This document shows, in pieces, positions 33,975-42,615 of a stretch of 64,000 bases of DNA. Source of the DNA: Beijerinckia sp. 28-YEA-48 (lineage in GTDB: Bacteria; Pseudomonadota; Alphaproteobacteria; Rhizobiales; Beijerinckiaceae). The notes under the pieces were generated by a model that made no database searches, had not been told where the DNA came from, and was given only the letters and a program-made list of their open reading frames with translations. Within the stretch, counting starts at the first letter, position 1, and every line of letters starts with the position of its first letter. The stretch is taken from the NCBI RefSeq assembly GCF_900104955.1, contig NZ_FNSI01000001.1, positions 530,001-594,000 of the forward strand. Reading direction: 5' to 3'. Position numbers and translations under genes: made by a program.

Positions 33975-35021
33975 ATGGTTGAATCCGCGCGATCGCCCCT
34001 GCCGACCGGCCCGCAGGCGCGTGCCGCAAACACGCGCATTATCGACATTCATGGGCATACCTTCGCTCCCGAAGTTGAAAAGCTGATCGCCGACCGGCCG
34101 GAGCGCGCTGCCGAGATGGCGGCCATGGCCGTGGCATCGGGGCCGGACTCGCACCAGCATAATCTCACCGACATGCTGCCCAAAGCGGCAGAGCGGATGG
34201 CATCGCTGGAGAAGCGCCTGCGGGACATGGACTGGATGGGCATTGATCTGCAGCTCGTCTCGCCATCCCCCACGCAATATGGCTATTGGGCCGACGCAGT
34301 GCTGGCAGACGAGATCGTCGCAGCGACCAATGCGGCGGTCGCCGCTTTGGTGGCCCGCAGTCCCGACCGATTGGCAGGGCTCGGCACAGTGTCATTGCAA
34401 CATCCCGAACGCGCCGCGGCGCAATTGTCTGTTCTGGGTGATAGACATGGTCTCAAGGGCATCCAGATCTCGGCTTCGGTCGGCGAACGCGAGCTATCGG
34501 ATCCTAGCTTCGAACCGTTCTGGCAGGCCGCCAATGCCAGAAAGCTCCTTGTTTTCATTCATCCGATGGGATCTTCGCTCGGGGCGAGGCTCGATCGGCA
34601 CTACCTCTCCAACACCGTGGGTCAACCGATCGAGACGACAATCGCGCTCTCCCATCTGATCTTCTCGGGCGTGCTCGATCGCTATCCCGATATTCGCTTT
34701 CTTGGCGCCCATGGTGGTGGCTATCTGCCGGCCTATATCGGCCGCTCCGACCATGTCTGGAAGGTCAGGCCGGAGGCGCGGCGCTGTCGCGAACGCCCCA
34801 GCGCGTATCTGCGACGCATCTGGGTTGATACCGTCGTTTTTGATGGCGATGAACTGACACGGTTGATCGATGTCATGGGGGCGGACCGTGTTCTGTTCGG
34901 CACGGACTATCCCTACGACATGGGCTCTTACACGCCTGGTGCGCTGCTGAAGCAGGCCGGGTTGGACGATACCGCGCGCCGAGCCGTTCTGGCAGATAAT
35001 GCGATGGCATTGCTTGGCTGA
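33975..35021 (+). CDS. Amidohydrolase-2 family (ACMSD-like) protein
   Basis: This 348-residue metal-dependent amidohydrolase has TRIIDIHGHTFAPEV (HxH) near its N-terminus, LGAHGGGYLPAYIGR (metal His region), and VLFGTDYPYDMGSY with the catalytic Asp. The family includes ACMSD and phenolic-acid decarboxylases as well as hydrolases, so either a decarboxylation or a hydrolysis is possible. ATGs at 33969 and 33975 both follow GGGGAG; the second has better spacing. It is a different paralogue from the one at 3.6 kb. Position suggests it acts with the cyclase upstream and the FAH hydrolase downstream. Confidence 0.85.
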   Translation: MVESARSPLPTGPQARAANTRIIDIHGHTFAPEVEKLIADRPERAAEMAAMAVASGPDSHQHNLTDMLPKAAERMASLEKRLRDMDWMGIDLQLVSPSPTQYGYWADAVLADEIVAATNAAVAALVARSPDRLAGLGTVSLQHPERAAAQLSVLGDRHGLKGIQISASVGERELSDPSFEPFWQAANARKLLVFIHPMGSSLGARLDRHYLSNTVGQPIETTIALSHLIFSGVLDRYPDIRFLGAHGGGYLPAYIGRSDHVWKVRPEARRCRERPSAYLRRIWVDTVVFDGDELTRLIDVMGADRVLFGTDYPYDMGSYTPGALLKQAGLDDTARRAVLADNAMALLG

Positions 35022-35055
35022 TGATTTCGGCGCGATGCGCCGCAGGAGAAGACAG

Positions 35056-36021
35056 ATGAAACTTTCCACCATGAGTGACGGCAGCAAAGACGGCCGGCTC
35101 CATATTGTCAGTCGCGACCACAGGTTCTGCGCGCCGGCAGCCGCAGCCAAAACCATGCAGGAAGCGCTGGAGAGGTGGAGCACCGTCGAAGGAGCGTTGA
35201 GCCAAGAATATGAGGCGCTGAATAAGGCCGGCGGTGCCGCTTTCGACCCGGTGCGGGCGCTCGCGCCGCTGCCGCGCGCCTGGCAATGGCTCGATGGTTC
35301 TGCCTACGACAGCCATGGTAAATTGATGCAGCAGGTCTTCAAGCTTCCGCCGGTCGATACGCAGGGGCGACCGCTGATGTATCAGGGGATCAGCGATCGC
35401 TTCTATGGACCGCGCGACGATGTGCGGCTGCCGTCGGAGGATGACGGGATCGATTTTGAGGGTGAGTTCGGCATCATCACGGATGCTGTGCCGATGGGGA
35501 TCAGTGCCGGCGACGCGGGCCAGCACATCCGCCTCATCGTTCAGATCAACGACTGGAGCTTGCGCCGGATCGCTCCGATCGAAATGAAGACCGGCTTTGG
35601 CTGGATCCACGCCAAGCCCGCCAGTGCCATGGCACCTGTCGCGGTGACGCCTGACGAACTCGGTGCCGCCTGGCGCGATGCGCGCGTTGACTTGCCCCTG
35701 AACGTGGAATTGAACGGCGGCCGCTTTGGCGCAGCGAACGGCTATCACATGAGCGTCGGGTTTGACGAACTTGTCGCGCATGCTGCTTATTCGCGGGATC
35801 TGGTCGCTGGAACCGTCATCGGCTCAGGAACGGTTTCAAACGAGAATTACCGAGAGGTTGGATCGTCCTGTATTGCCGAACGGCGCGGGATCGAATTGCT
35901 CGATCTTGGTGAGCCAAAGACGAGCTTCATGTCGTTTGGTGATCGCGTCCGTATGGAGGCGATCCTCCTGGATGGCACACCGCTTTTTGGAGCGATCGAC
36001 CAGAAGGTCGTGAAGCACTAG
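35056..36021 (+). CDS. Fumarylacetoacetate hydrolase (FAH) family protein
   Basis: The protein (321 residues) contains the FAH metal site DFEGEFGII (ExE near residue 138) and the partner motif VQINDWSLRR with a conserved Asp. FAH-family enzymes hydrolyse or decarboxylate acylpyruvates and similar ring-fission products. ATG 35056 follows AGGAG by about 7 nt. It is the last intact hydrolase of the LysR-linked unit. A remnant of a TcuB-like gene and then an SDR gene follow. Confidence 0.85.
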   Translation: MKLSTMSDGSKDGRLHIVSRDHRFCAPAAAAKTMQEALERWSTVEGALSQEYEALNKAGGAAFDPVRALAPLPRAWQWLDGSAYDSHGKLMQQVFKLPPVDTQGRPLMYQGISDRFYGPRDDVRLPSEDDGIDFEGEFGIITDAVPMGISAGDAGQHIRLIVQINDWSLRRIAPIEMKTGFGWIHAKPASAMAPVAVTPDELGAAWRDARVDLPLNVELNGGRFGAANGYHMSVGFDELVAHAAYSRDLVAGTVIGSGTVSNENYREVGSSCIAERRGIELLDLGEPKTSFMSFGDRVRMEAILLDGTPLFGAIDQKVVKH

Positions 36022-36170
36022 CTGCTTCGGAAGAGCTGCGAGGGGCGGGAGCTATTGCATTTCGCGGTCGGCGTCGCCTTGGATCCAGTCGCTCGGAGAA
36101 GCACGTAATTTCGAGAGAGAGTTAGCTCGCTCGATGGCTCGGGCCTTTTTGAACGTGGCGATGCGATCCG

Positions 36171-36390
36171 GTGCTGGTCGATGAGACGCGTTTCGGCATG
36201 GTGGTGGCTTTCCTCGCCATGCTGTTCCTGACCAGTCTGACCGGCTCGCGCTTCCCGTGTTCCGTGCAACGTCAGCGATGGGACCGCTGCTGGCCGTGCT
36301 TCTTGGCGTCGTCTTCGCGCTGTTCTTCATTATGCCTTATGGGAAATTCGTGCTCGCCTGTCATATCCGCCGGGCTATACCCACTCCCGA
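36171..36390 (+). pseudogene. Frameshifted C-terminal remnant of a TcuB-like tricarballylate-utilisation membrane protein
   Basis: Two reading frames together spell a TcuB C-terminus. Frame one (36171-36255) reads DETRFGMVVAFLAMLFLTS. Frame two (from 36257) reads RATSAMGPLLAVLLGVVFAL then FFIMPYGKFV. TcuB proteins end with a membrane segment and a PYGKFVH motif. A one-base shift near 36255 breaks the gene, and no other part of tcuB is visible before the FAH gene. The stretch 36022-36170 holds nothing recognisable. The identification rests on motif memory. Confidence 0.5.
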
Positions 36391-36510
36391 AAGATCATAT
36401 GGCGCGTGTCGCAAACTAACGCGCTGTTTGATTGACGTTGCCGAAACAGAATGCGCATGATGTGAGCGGAACAGTCCGCTGATATTCAAAAGAAGCATTG
36501 TGGGGAGGCG

Positions 36511-37329
36511 ATGGCATCACACCGCAAAATATCCGACGGCCGCGTCATCATTCTTACCGGCGCCGCCGGTCTGCTCGGCAATGCCATGGCGCTAGCCTTG
36601 TTGGAGGCAGGGCATCGCGTGCTACTCACCGACCTGAATGAAGCGCCGCTGCGGCAGTTAGCTGAGGCCAGTGGCGCAGACCAGGAGAAGGTCGCGGTTT
36701 GCGCTGTGGATGTGACGACGGCATCGGGGCCCAAAGCGATAATGGGTGCGGCTCTGGAGGCTTTCGGTCAAGTCAACATGCTGATCAATAACGCGGCGCT
36801 CACGGCCTTCGCGGCCTGGCCAGAGGGCAATACGCGGCCGAAGCCGTGGGAGCTGGAGACCGCCGCGGTACGTCGCTTTTTCGAGATCAACGTTCTTGGA
36901 CCGCATGCGCTGACCAGCCTGGTCGTGCCTGGCATGATCAAGCAAGGATGGGGCAGAGTGGTCAATGTCACCTGCAGTTATGATACGATGCAGGCCATTT
37001 TCCCTTATGGATCGACCAAGGCGGCGCTCGAAGCCTATACGGCGGCGTTGCAGATTCAGCTCGCCAACACCGGCGTGACCGCCAATACGATCAATCCCGG
37101 CGGTCCGGTCGCGTTTCCAGCGCATGTGGCGTTGAATCCCGGCCGCAAATGGGTGGAGCCCGAGGTGATGAACGCGCCGATCCTGTGGCTCGCGTCGGAA
37201 GCGTCCGATGGGATCAACGGTCGCCGCTATATCGGGCTGAAATGGGATTCCGCTGCGCCTTGGGAGACGGCCTTGCAGCAGGCAGGCGGCCCCATGACGT
37301 GGAAAGGCGGCGATGAGGCGCTGAAATAA
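36511..37329 (+). CDS. Short-chain dehydrogenase/reductase (SDR)
   Basis: This 272-residue Rossmann enzyme has the glycine-rich cofactor loop LTGAAGLLGNAMA (about 15-27) and the NNAA motif (LINNAALTA). The catalytic region has a Ser in VNVTCSYD followed by YGSTKAALEAY, which supplies the YxxxK pair. D42 in LLTDLNEA favours NAD(H). The start ATG 36511 follows GGGGAGG. A 489-bp gap with only a gene remnant separates it from the FAH gene, so its place in the operon is less sure. It likely oxidises a hydroxyl of a pathway intermediate. Confidence 0.87.
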   Translation: MASHRKISDGRVIILTGAAGLLGNAMALALLEAGHRVLLTDLNEAPLRQLAEASGADQEKVAVCAVDVTTASGPKAIMGAALEAFGQVNMLINNAALTAFAAWPEGNTRPKPWELETAAVRRFFEINVLGPHALTSLVVPGMIKQGWGRVVNVTCSYDTMQAIFPYGSTKAALEAYTAALQIQLANTGVTANTINPGGPVAFPAHVALNPGRKWVEPEVMNAPILWLASEASDGINGRRYIGLKWDSAAPWETALQQAGGPMTWKGGDEALK

Positions 37330-37373
37330 CTCTGCGAACCGTCAAGCCAGGGGGTTGCCTTCGGCCTGTTCGC

Positions 37374-38360
37374 TCAGCCCTGTTTCTCGATATTGGCGAT
37401 CCGAACGAACTCGCCCCAGTCCTTGATCTGATCGCGCATGAAGGCCTGCCCCTGTTCAGGAGTCTGTAGCCAGGGATCGGAGGCAATGCTGGCGAGGAAT
37501 TTTTTGCCGTCCTCACTAGAGACGACTTCGCCAAGCAGCTTGTTGAGTTCATCGATGATCGGTCGCGGTGTGCCGCTCGGCACCAGACCAGCCCACCAGC
37601 CGACCACGCTCATAGGATAGCCGAGTTCGGTCATAGTCGGATAATTGGCCGCCGCCTGAATGCGCTGCGGTGTGCTGACGGCGAGAACGCGCATGCGGTT
37701 TTGACGTTCCTGTGTGACAGCGAAAACATTGTCCGCGATGACGAAGTCGATCTTGCCGCTGGCGAGATCGTTGAGGTAGTCGAAACTGGCGCGATAAGCG
37801 ATCTCGACAGCCTTCAGGCCAGCCTTCTCCAGATAGAGCGCGCCAACGACCTTGACGGCGCCGCCGGCAGCGAAGCCATAGGTTGCCTGATCGCCCTTTT
37901 CCTTCATCGCGGCGGTCAGTTCGGCCATCGATTTATAGGGCGAGTCATTGCGAACCGAGATCATATAAGGCGATTTGTTGATGGTCCCAAACACCTGCAG
38001 CGCGTGGGTGACATCAACGGTCGGGGTCTTTAAGATGTGTTCGTTGGCGGCCAGAACGCCGGCGCTGGTGACATAAAGTGTGTGTCCATCGGGCTTGGAG
38101 CGGGCGACATATTCGGTCGCGATATTGCCGAGCGCGCCGACCCGATTTTCGACAATGACGTTGCGGCCGAGCAACGGGCGCATTTTTTCGGCGAAAAAGC
38201 GCACAGTGATGTCGGCGCCGGAACCCGCCGCGAAGGCGCAGACGAACATCACGTCCCGGGTTGCGTAAGATTGTGCCCGCGCGCTGCGAACACTTATGAG
38301 GCCCGTGCCGATGGCCGCCGGTAAGCTGGCGTTAAACGTGCGTCTGGAAATTTTGCTCAA
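37374..38360 (-). CDS. Bug/TctC-family substrate-binding protein
   Basis: The 328-residue protein has a twin-arginine-like N-terminus (KISRRTFNASLPAAIGTGL), then VMFVCAFAAGSGADITVRFF, NVIVENRVGALGNIAT and the LASGKIDFVIAD strand of Bug proteins. TTG 38360 is the likely start, with GGGAGG about 5 nt upstream. It is convergent with the SDR gene and divergent from the luciferase-like monooxygenase. It is another orphan binding protein without TctAB neighbours. Confidence 0.87.
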   Translation of the reverse strand: MSKISRRTFNASLPAAIGTGLISVRSARAQSYATRDVMFVCAFAAGSGADITVRFFAEKMRPLLGRNVIVENRVGALGNIATEYVARSKPDGHTLYVTSAGVLAANEHILKTPTVDVTHALQVFGTINKSPYMISVRNDSPYKSMAELTAAMKEKGDQATYGFAAGGAVKVVGALYLEKAGLKAVEIAYRASFDYLNDLASGKIDFVIADNVFAVTQERQNRMRVLAVSTPQRIQAAANYPTMTELGYPMSVVGWWAGLVPSGTPRPIIDELNKLLGEVVSSEDGKKFLASIASDPWLQTPEQGQAFMRDQIKDWGEFVRIANIEKQG

Positions 38361-38618
38361 GACGTCCTCCCCCGAGAACTATATGGCGCCTGACGTGTGA
38401 CGCACGCCGTTGCGTTCCCTCTCGCAACCGACGGTCCAGCCGTCGGTGTGTTCCCCCAAAATTTTCGCGCACTTAATACGGTGCGATTGGCTACCGCCCT
38501 TCATTGTGAGGCTGAATATAGCGGTGCGTCCATGCTCGACCACCCCTTTATTACCTATACCCGTTCTGCCTGTCAGATATGGCGGTGCCCCATTGATGAG
38601 GCGACCCTGTTGAATTGG

Positions 38619-38650
38619 CTATATCCCGCTTTCCGAATCATTCGTATCGG
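38619..38650. promoter_or_regulatory. Promoter-upstream motif, copy R0 (weak)
   Basis: CTATATCCCGCTTTCCGAAT begins like the CTATATCCCCC-TCGCTA motif seen upstream of three genes further right. It lies about 72 bp before the luciferase-like gene. The rest of the 361-bp gap 38361-38721 shows no gene. Confidence 0.3.
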
Positions 38651-38721
38651 TCGATGTGGTCATCTCCTAGAATGCGTCGATGCGCTGGTTGGCGCCGTGC
38701 GGCTTTGGGAGGGCTGGTCCG

Positions 38722-39870
38722 ATGAGCAATGACTTTACGTCGCGTGAGCGCGCGAACATGTACAGCGCCAACAGATTCAAAATCGGCTTGTTCGCCGCCA
38801 ACAGCTCGTCGGGACGCGCGGTCACCTTGGTGCCTGAGCGCTGGTCGGCAAGTTGGGAAGATAATGTGCGGCTGGCGCGTATCGCTGATACAGCTGGGCT
38901 CGATTTCCTGCTGCCGATTGCGCGTTGGAAGGGCTATGGTGGCGAAACCGACTTCCAAGGCGCCTCGCTTGAAACCTTCACCTGGGCTTCCGGCCTTCTG
39001 GCCTCGACCCAGCGGATCACTGTGTTCGCCACCGTGCATGCGCCGCTCTTTAGCCCCGTGATCGCCGCCAAGGCCTGTGTGACAGCCGACCATATCGGCA
39101 ATGGCCGCTTCGGGCTCAACATGGTGGTGGGCTGGAACGAAGGTGAATTCGAAATGTTCGGCGTGCAGCAGCGCGAGCACGAGAAGCGTTACGAATACGG
39201 TCAGGAATGGCTTGATGCGGTCAAGCTGATGTGGTCGCCCGAGAACGACTTCGATTTCGAGGGGAAGTATCTCAATCTCAAAGGTATCCGCCTTAAGCCA
39301 AAGCCTGTCGGCGGGGTTCGGCCGTTGATCATGAATGCGGGTGCGTCTGGCGTCGGCCGCGCCTTCGCGGTGCGCAATTGCGATGCGTTTTTCATCCAGG
39401 CCTCGCGCGTTGCGAACGAGGAGACCGCCAGCAATGTGCAGGCTGCCAAAGATCTGGCCAAGGAACAGGGACGTTCTCTCGACGTCTACTCGGTTGGCTC
39501 GATCACCTGCCGGCCGAGCCGAAAGGAAGCGCAGGACTATTATCATCATGCCATTATCGAAAACGCCGACTTCGGTTCGATTGACGGCCTGCTCGCTCTG
39601 CGCGGTGTCACACCGCAGAGCAAGGGCATTGAGGAGTTCGAGCGCCAGCGGCGGTTCTTCGCCAATGGGATGAGCGGCCTGCCGCTGATCGGCGATCCTG
39701 ATGACATTGCTGAAGCTTTGGCGCAGCTCAGCGCAACCGGCCTCACGGGCATTGGATTGTCGTTCATTAATTATCTCGATGAACTGCCGTACTTCTGCGA
39801 AGAGGTTCTTCCCCGGCTGGAGCGACTGGGATTGCGGGAGCCCGGGCGAGCACGAGCATCGATCGCTTAA
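38722..39870 (+). CDS. LLM-class flavin-dependent monooxygenase (luciferase-like)
   Basis: The 382-residue TIM-barrel protein has the bacterial-luciferase-family features TLVPERWSASWEDNVRLARI, LDFLLPIARWKGYGGETDFQ (alkanesulfonate-monooxygenase-like), and LNMVVGWNEGEFEMFGV, the flavin-binding WN(x)E region. It resembles RutA/SsuD-type enzymes that use reduced FMN from a separate reductase to oxygenate a substrate. The ATG at 38722 has GGGAGGG 7 nt upstream. The FMN reductase at 17.3 kb is a candidate partner. It heads the plus-strand unit with an ABC binding protein and the Rieske genes. Confidence 0.85.
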   Translation: MSNDFTSRERANMYSANRFKIGLFAANSSSGRAVTLVPERWSASWEDNVRLARIADTAGLDFLLPIARWKGYGGETDFQGASLETFTWASGLLASTQRITVFATVHAPLFSPVIAAKACVTADHIGNGRFGLNMVVGWNEGEFEMFGVQQREHEKRYEYGQEWLDAVKLMWSPENDFDFEGKYLNLKGIRLKPKPVGGVRPLIMNAGASGVGRAFAVRNCDAFFIQASRVANEETASNVQAAKDLAKEQGRSLDVYSVGSITCRPSRKEAQDYYHHAIIENADFGSIDGLLALRGVTPQSKGIEEFERQRRFFANGMSGLPLIGDPDDIAEALAQLSATGLTGIGLSFINYLDELPYFCEEVLPRLERLGLREPGRARASIA

Positions 39871-39910
39871 GCTGCGTGCAATGGCGACGTTAGCACCCTA
39901 TAACAGGTAG

Positions 39911-39966
39911 CCTATATCCCCCTCGCTAGATCAACAGTGCCGTTATGGTGATTTCCAGATACGGTC
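39911..39966. promoter_or_regulatory. Long promoter-upstream repeat, copy R1
   Basis: Begins CCTATATCCCCCTCGCTAGA and ends TTCCAGATACGGTC; about 49 of 57 columns match copy R2. It lies about 113 bp upstream of the ABC binding-protein start. Likely a binding region for a LysR regulator encoded at 44-46 kb (inference). Confidence 0.55.
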
Positions 39967-40078
39967 GATGGAATTTTCTCGCTTCGCTGCGGCGGAAGCT
40001 GATGGCGAGACGCAGAAAAACGAAAGGCACGTCTGGCGCCATTGCGCCGCCTTTCGTCGAAGATCAGGGGAGGGATGG

Positions 40079-41050
40079 ATGAAATACGGCGCTAGCATCG
40101 CACTAGGCCTTATCTTCGCGTTCTCGCAGACCATACCAGTTTACGCGCAGCCAAAGCCCAGTCTAAAGACCGTCGTGCGTGCGACGGTCTCGACCACCGC
40201 CGTGGAATGGCCGGATATTATCGCCAAAGACAAGGGCTTCTATGAAAAAGAAGGGCTGAACGTCGAGCATATCATGACGTCGCCGACGACCATTACGCCA
40301 AGCTTGATCGGCGGCACGACGCAATTTGGCTTTATCAACGCCTCGCAACTCGTCTTGGCGATCGAAGGCGGGGCTGATCTCGTCGCGATCGGCCAGGGAG
40401 CGGATCCTTCGCCTTATTCCTTGATGGCGTTGTCCTCGATCAAGAGCGTCAATGATCTTAAGGGCAAGACCATTTCGCTCGCCGAGCCTGGGGATGTTTA
40501 TGCCGAGGCAACCAGGGACATTCTCAGAAAGGCGGGTTTGGATCCGGCGAAAGACGTTATCTTTCGCTATGGCGGCAATTCAAACCAGCGCATGGCAGCG
40601 ATCATGGCGGGCGCCGTCGATGCAGTTCCGGTGGTTCCGCCGCAAGATCGCATGCTGATCGACCGGGGCTTTAACGCGATTGCCTTTTATCCAGACTACT
40701 ATCCAAGATTGGCATTGAGCCTGACAGCGGTCCGGCGTCCTTGGGCGCAGCAGAATCCTGAATTGGTCAAGGCTTTCCTGCGTGCCCAGGCTGCAGCCAT
40801 TCAATGGCTCTATGATCCCGCTAACAAGAAAGAAGCGCTGGAGCTTTTAGCGAAGGAAACGCGCAGCGATGTTGTGGCCGCGGAACATGGCTACAACGTC
40901 TATGTGACTAAGCTGCGGATGTTTCCGGAGAACGGCTGTATTCAAGCGCCGGGCATGGAAGTCTTGATGCAGGTGCTGAGCAGGGTGAATAAGAACGTCA
41001 AAGCGGATCAGCCAGTTAATAAATACATTGATACGCAATGGTGCCCGTGA
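40079..41050 (+). CDS. ABC substrate-binding protein (NMT1/SsuA-like)
   Basis: The 323-residue exported protein starts at ATG 40079 after GGGGAGGG. The signal peptide (MKYGASIALGLIFAFSQTIP) ends near VYAQ, and the mature protein has VEWPDIIAKDKGFYEKEGLN and GKTISLAEPGDVYAEATRDI, as in NitT/TauT binding proteins. It probably supplies the permease and ATPase encoded 7 kb downstream at 48.0-49.6 kb; the cassette was split by insertion of the Rieske, LysR and unknown genes. The ligand is unknown. Confidence 0.83.
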   Translation: MKYGASIALGLIFAFSQTIPVYAQPKPSLKTVVRATVSTTAVEWPDIIAKDKGFYEKEGLNVEHIMTSPTTITPSLIGGTTQFGFINASQLVLAIEGGADLVAIGQGADPSPYSLMALSSIKSVNDLKGKTISLAEPGDVYAEATRDILRKAGLDPAKDVIFRYGGNSNQRMAAIMAGAVDAVPVVPPQDRMLIDRGFNAIAFYPDYYPRLALSLTAVRRPWAQQNPELVKAFLRAQAAAIQWLYDPANKKEALELLAKETRSDVVAAEHGYNVYVTKLRMFPENGCIQAPGMEVLMQVLSRVNKNVKADQPVNKYIDTQWCP

Positions 41051-41104
41051 CTGGCTATCATGTGCGTCGCGCGGCAATATTCATTCATGTGGCCTAACAA
41101 AGGA

Positions 41105-41161
41105 CCTATATCCCCCTTCGCTAAATCGCCACTTCCGTTATGGGGACTTCCAGATACGGTC
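41105..41161. promoter_or_regulatory. Long promoter-upstream repeat, copy R2
   Basis: Begins CCTATATCCCCCTTCGCTAA, has CTTCCGTTATGGGGACTTCC in its centre and ends CAGATACGGTC. It lies about 144 bp upstream of the first Rieske gene and is nearly identical to copy R1. Confidence 0.55.
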
Positions 41162-41304
41162 TTTGAAACAGTCTCATCTGCTGCCGGGAGGTTTCCTGTG
41201 GAGCGATGAGATGAAGGGAGGCAGCGCATAGGCGGCGTCACGCGCCAGGCCGTCCTGAATTTCCTTCGCGGCAATTTCCATAACCGCGCTGATGAGGTCC
41301 ATCC

Positions 41305-42615
41305 ATGCTGACGCAAGAGCAAAATGAAATTCTGACGCGGGTGGGGCCGGGCACGCCGATGGGTGATCTCATGCGGCGCTATTGGCACCCGGTTGCGGCG
41401 AAGGGGCAGTTGCTGGAGCGCAAGGTGATGTCGGTGCGGATCTTCGGCGAAGACCTTGTTCTTTTCGTCGATGAGCAAGGGCGGATGGGCCTGGTCGGCG
41501 ATCGCTGTGCTCATCGTCAGGTCAAACTCGATTGCGCTTACACCACGGACAAGGGGATTAAATGTCCCTATCATGGCTGGACTTTTGATGCGCAGGGACG
41601 TTGCGTCGATCAGCCAGGTGAGCCGGCCTCGAGCCGGCTCAAGGATCATGTGGGCATTCCCTCCTATCCGGTGGAAGAGCTGGCGGGGCTGATCTTCGCT
41701 TATCTCGGCCCGCAGCCGGTGCCGTTGCTGCCGCGCTGGGACCGGCTTGTCTGGGACAATGTTTACCGGGTCATCGGCTTTGTGAAAATTCCCTGCAACT
41801 GGCTGCAGTGCATGGAGAACACGCCCGATCCAGTGCATGGCGTCTATCTCCACGGCCATTACTTCAAGCATTGGCTGAAAGAAAATGGGATCGAGGAGGA
41901 GAAGCTTCATCGCCTTGCTGATGGCTTTTCCACGCCCGTTATCAAACATGAATATGCGATTGGAAAATATGGCGTGGACCGGCGTTGGTTGCTGGAAGGC
42001 CAGACCGCCGAAAAGGATGTTTGGTCGGAATCGCTGCCGCTGGTGTTCCCCGATATTCATTGCACCTCGGGCAGTGGCCGTCACACGTTTGGCTGGCGCA
42101 TGCCGATCGATGACTACAATACGATGGAAGTGTTCGTGCGCGCCTTCGATCCGGGACAGGATATCGATATCCCGAAGCAGGACCCGGTGCCGTATTGCGA
42201 AATTGAGATGGTCGATAAAGACGGTAGGTATACCGCGTTGCAGTCGGTCACCGGCCAGGACGTGATGGTGTGGGTGGCGCAGGGGCCGATTATGGATCGG
42301 ACCAAGGAACATCTGGGCACCAGTGATCGTGGCATCGCCATGTTCCGGCAATTGCTGTTCAAAGAAATCGAGCGCGTTCAGAACGGCGAAGACCCGCTGA
42401 ACACGTTCCGTGATCCGACGGAGAACCAATGTATTGCTTTGCCGGTTCCATGGGACCGTGGCTATGCCTGGGGCTATGCCAAGGATGGTTCTTATAAGCG
42501 GGGATCGGCGACGGCCGCCGATATGATCCCGCAACACATCAAGGACGAGGTCGAAGAGCTGTATATGCGCGCGGCGGAGATCCGGGCGCGTGCGGAACCC
42601 GCAGGTGTTAAATGA
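41305..42615 (+). CDS. Rieske aromatic ring-hydroxylating oxygenase, alpha subunit (phthalate-4,5-dioxygenase-like)
   Basis: The 436-residue terminal oxygenase has the Rieske [2Fe-2S] site Cys68-x-His70 and Cys87-xx-His90 (RCAHRQVKLDC / KCPYHGW). The mononuclear iron site has His178 and His183 in ENTPDPVHGVYLH, with the bridging Asp175. The long single-component type of sequence resembles phthalate 4,5-dioxygenase and related demethylases, which need a separate reductase. ATG 41305 follows GATGAGG. No reductase or ferredoxin gene is in the window. The gene overlaps the racemase-like gene by 4 bp. It likely inserts oxygen into an aromatic ring or removes an O-alkyl group. Confidence 0.9.
   Translation: MLTQEQNEILTRVGPGTPMGDLMRRYWHPVAAKGQLLERKVMSVRIFGEDLVLFVDEQGRMGLVGDRCAHRQVKLDCAYTTDKGIKCPYHGWTFDAQGRCVDQPGEPASSRLKDHVGIPSYPVEELAGLIFAYLGPQPVPLLPRWDRLVWDNVYRVIGFVKIPCNWLQCMENTPDPVHGVYLHGHYFKHWLKENGIEEEKLHRLADGFSTPVIKHEYAIGKYGVDRRWLLEGQTAEKDVWSESLPLVFPDIHCTSGSGRHTFGWRMPIDDYNTMEVFVRAFDPGQDIDIPKQDPVPYCEIEMVDKDGRYTALQSVTGQDVMVWVAQGPIMDRTKEHLGTSDRGIAMFRQLLFKEIERVQNGEDPLNTFRDPTENQCIALPVPWDRGYAWGYAKDGSYKRGSATAADMIPQHIKDEVEELYMRAAEIRARAEPAGVK

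Noticed and set aside
41008..42537. A 509-residue minus-strand reading frame opposite the first Rieske gene
   Set aside because: It lies antisense to a gene with full Rieske motifs, has low-complexity His/Arg-rich composition and no ribosome site; it is a GC-bias shadow.
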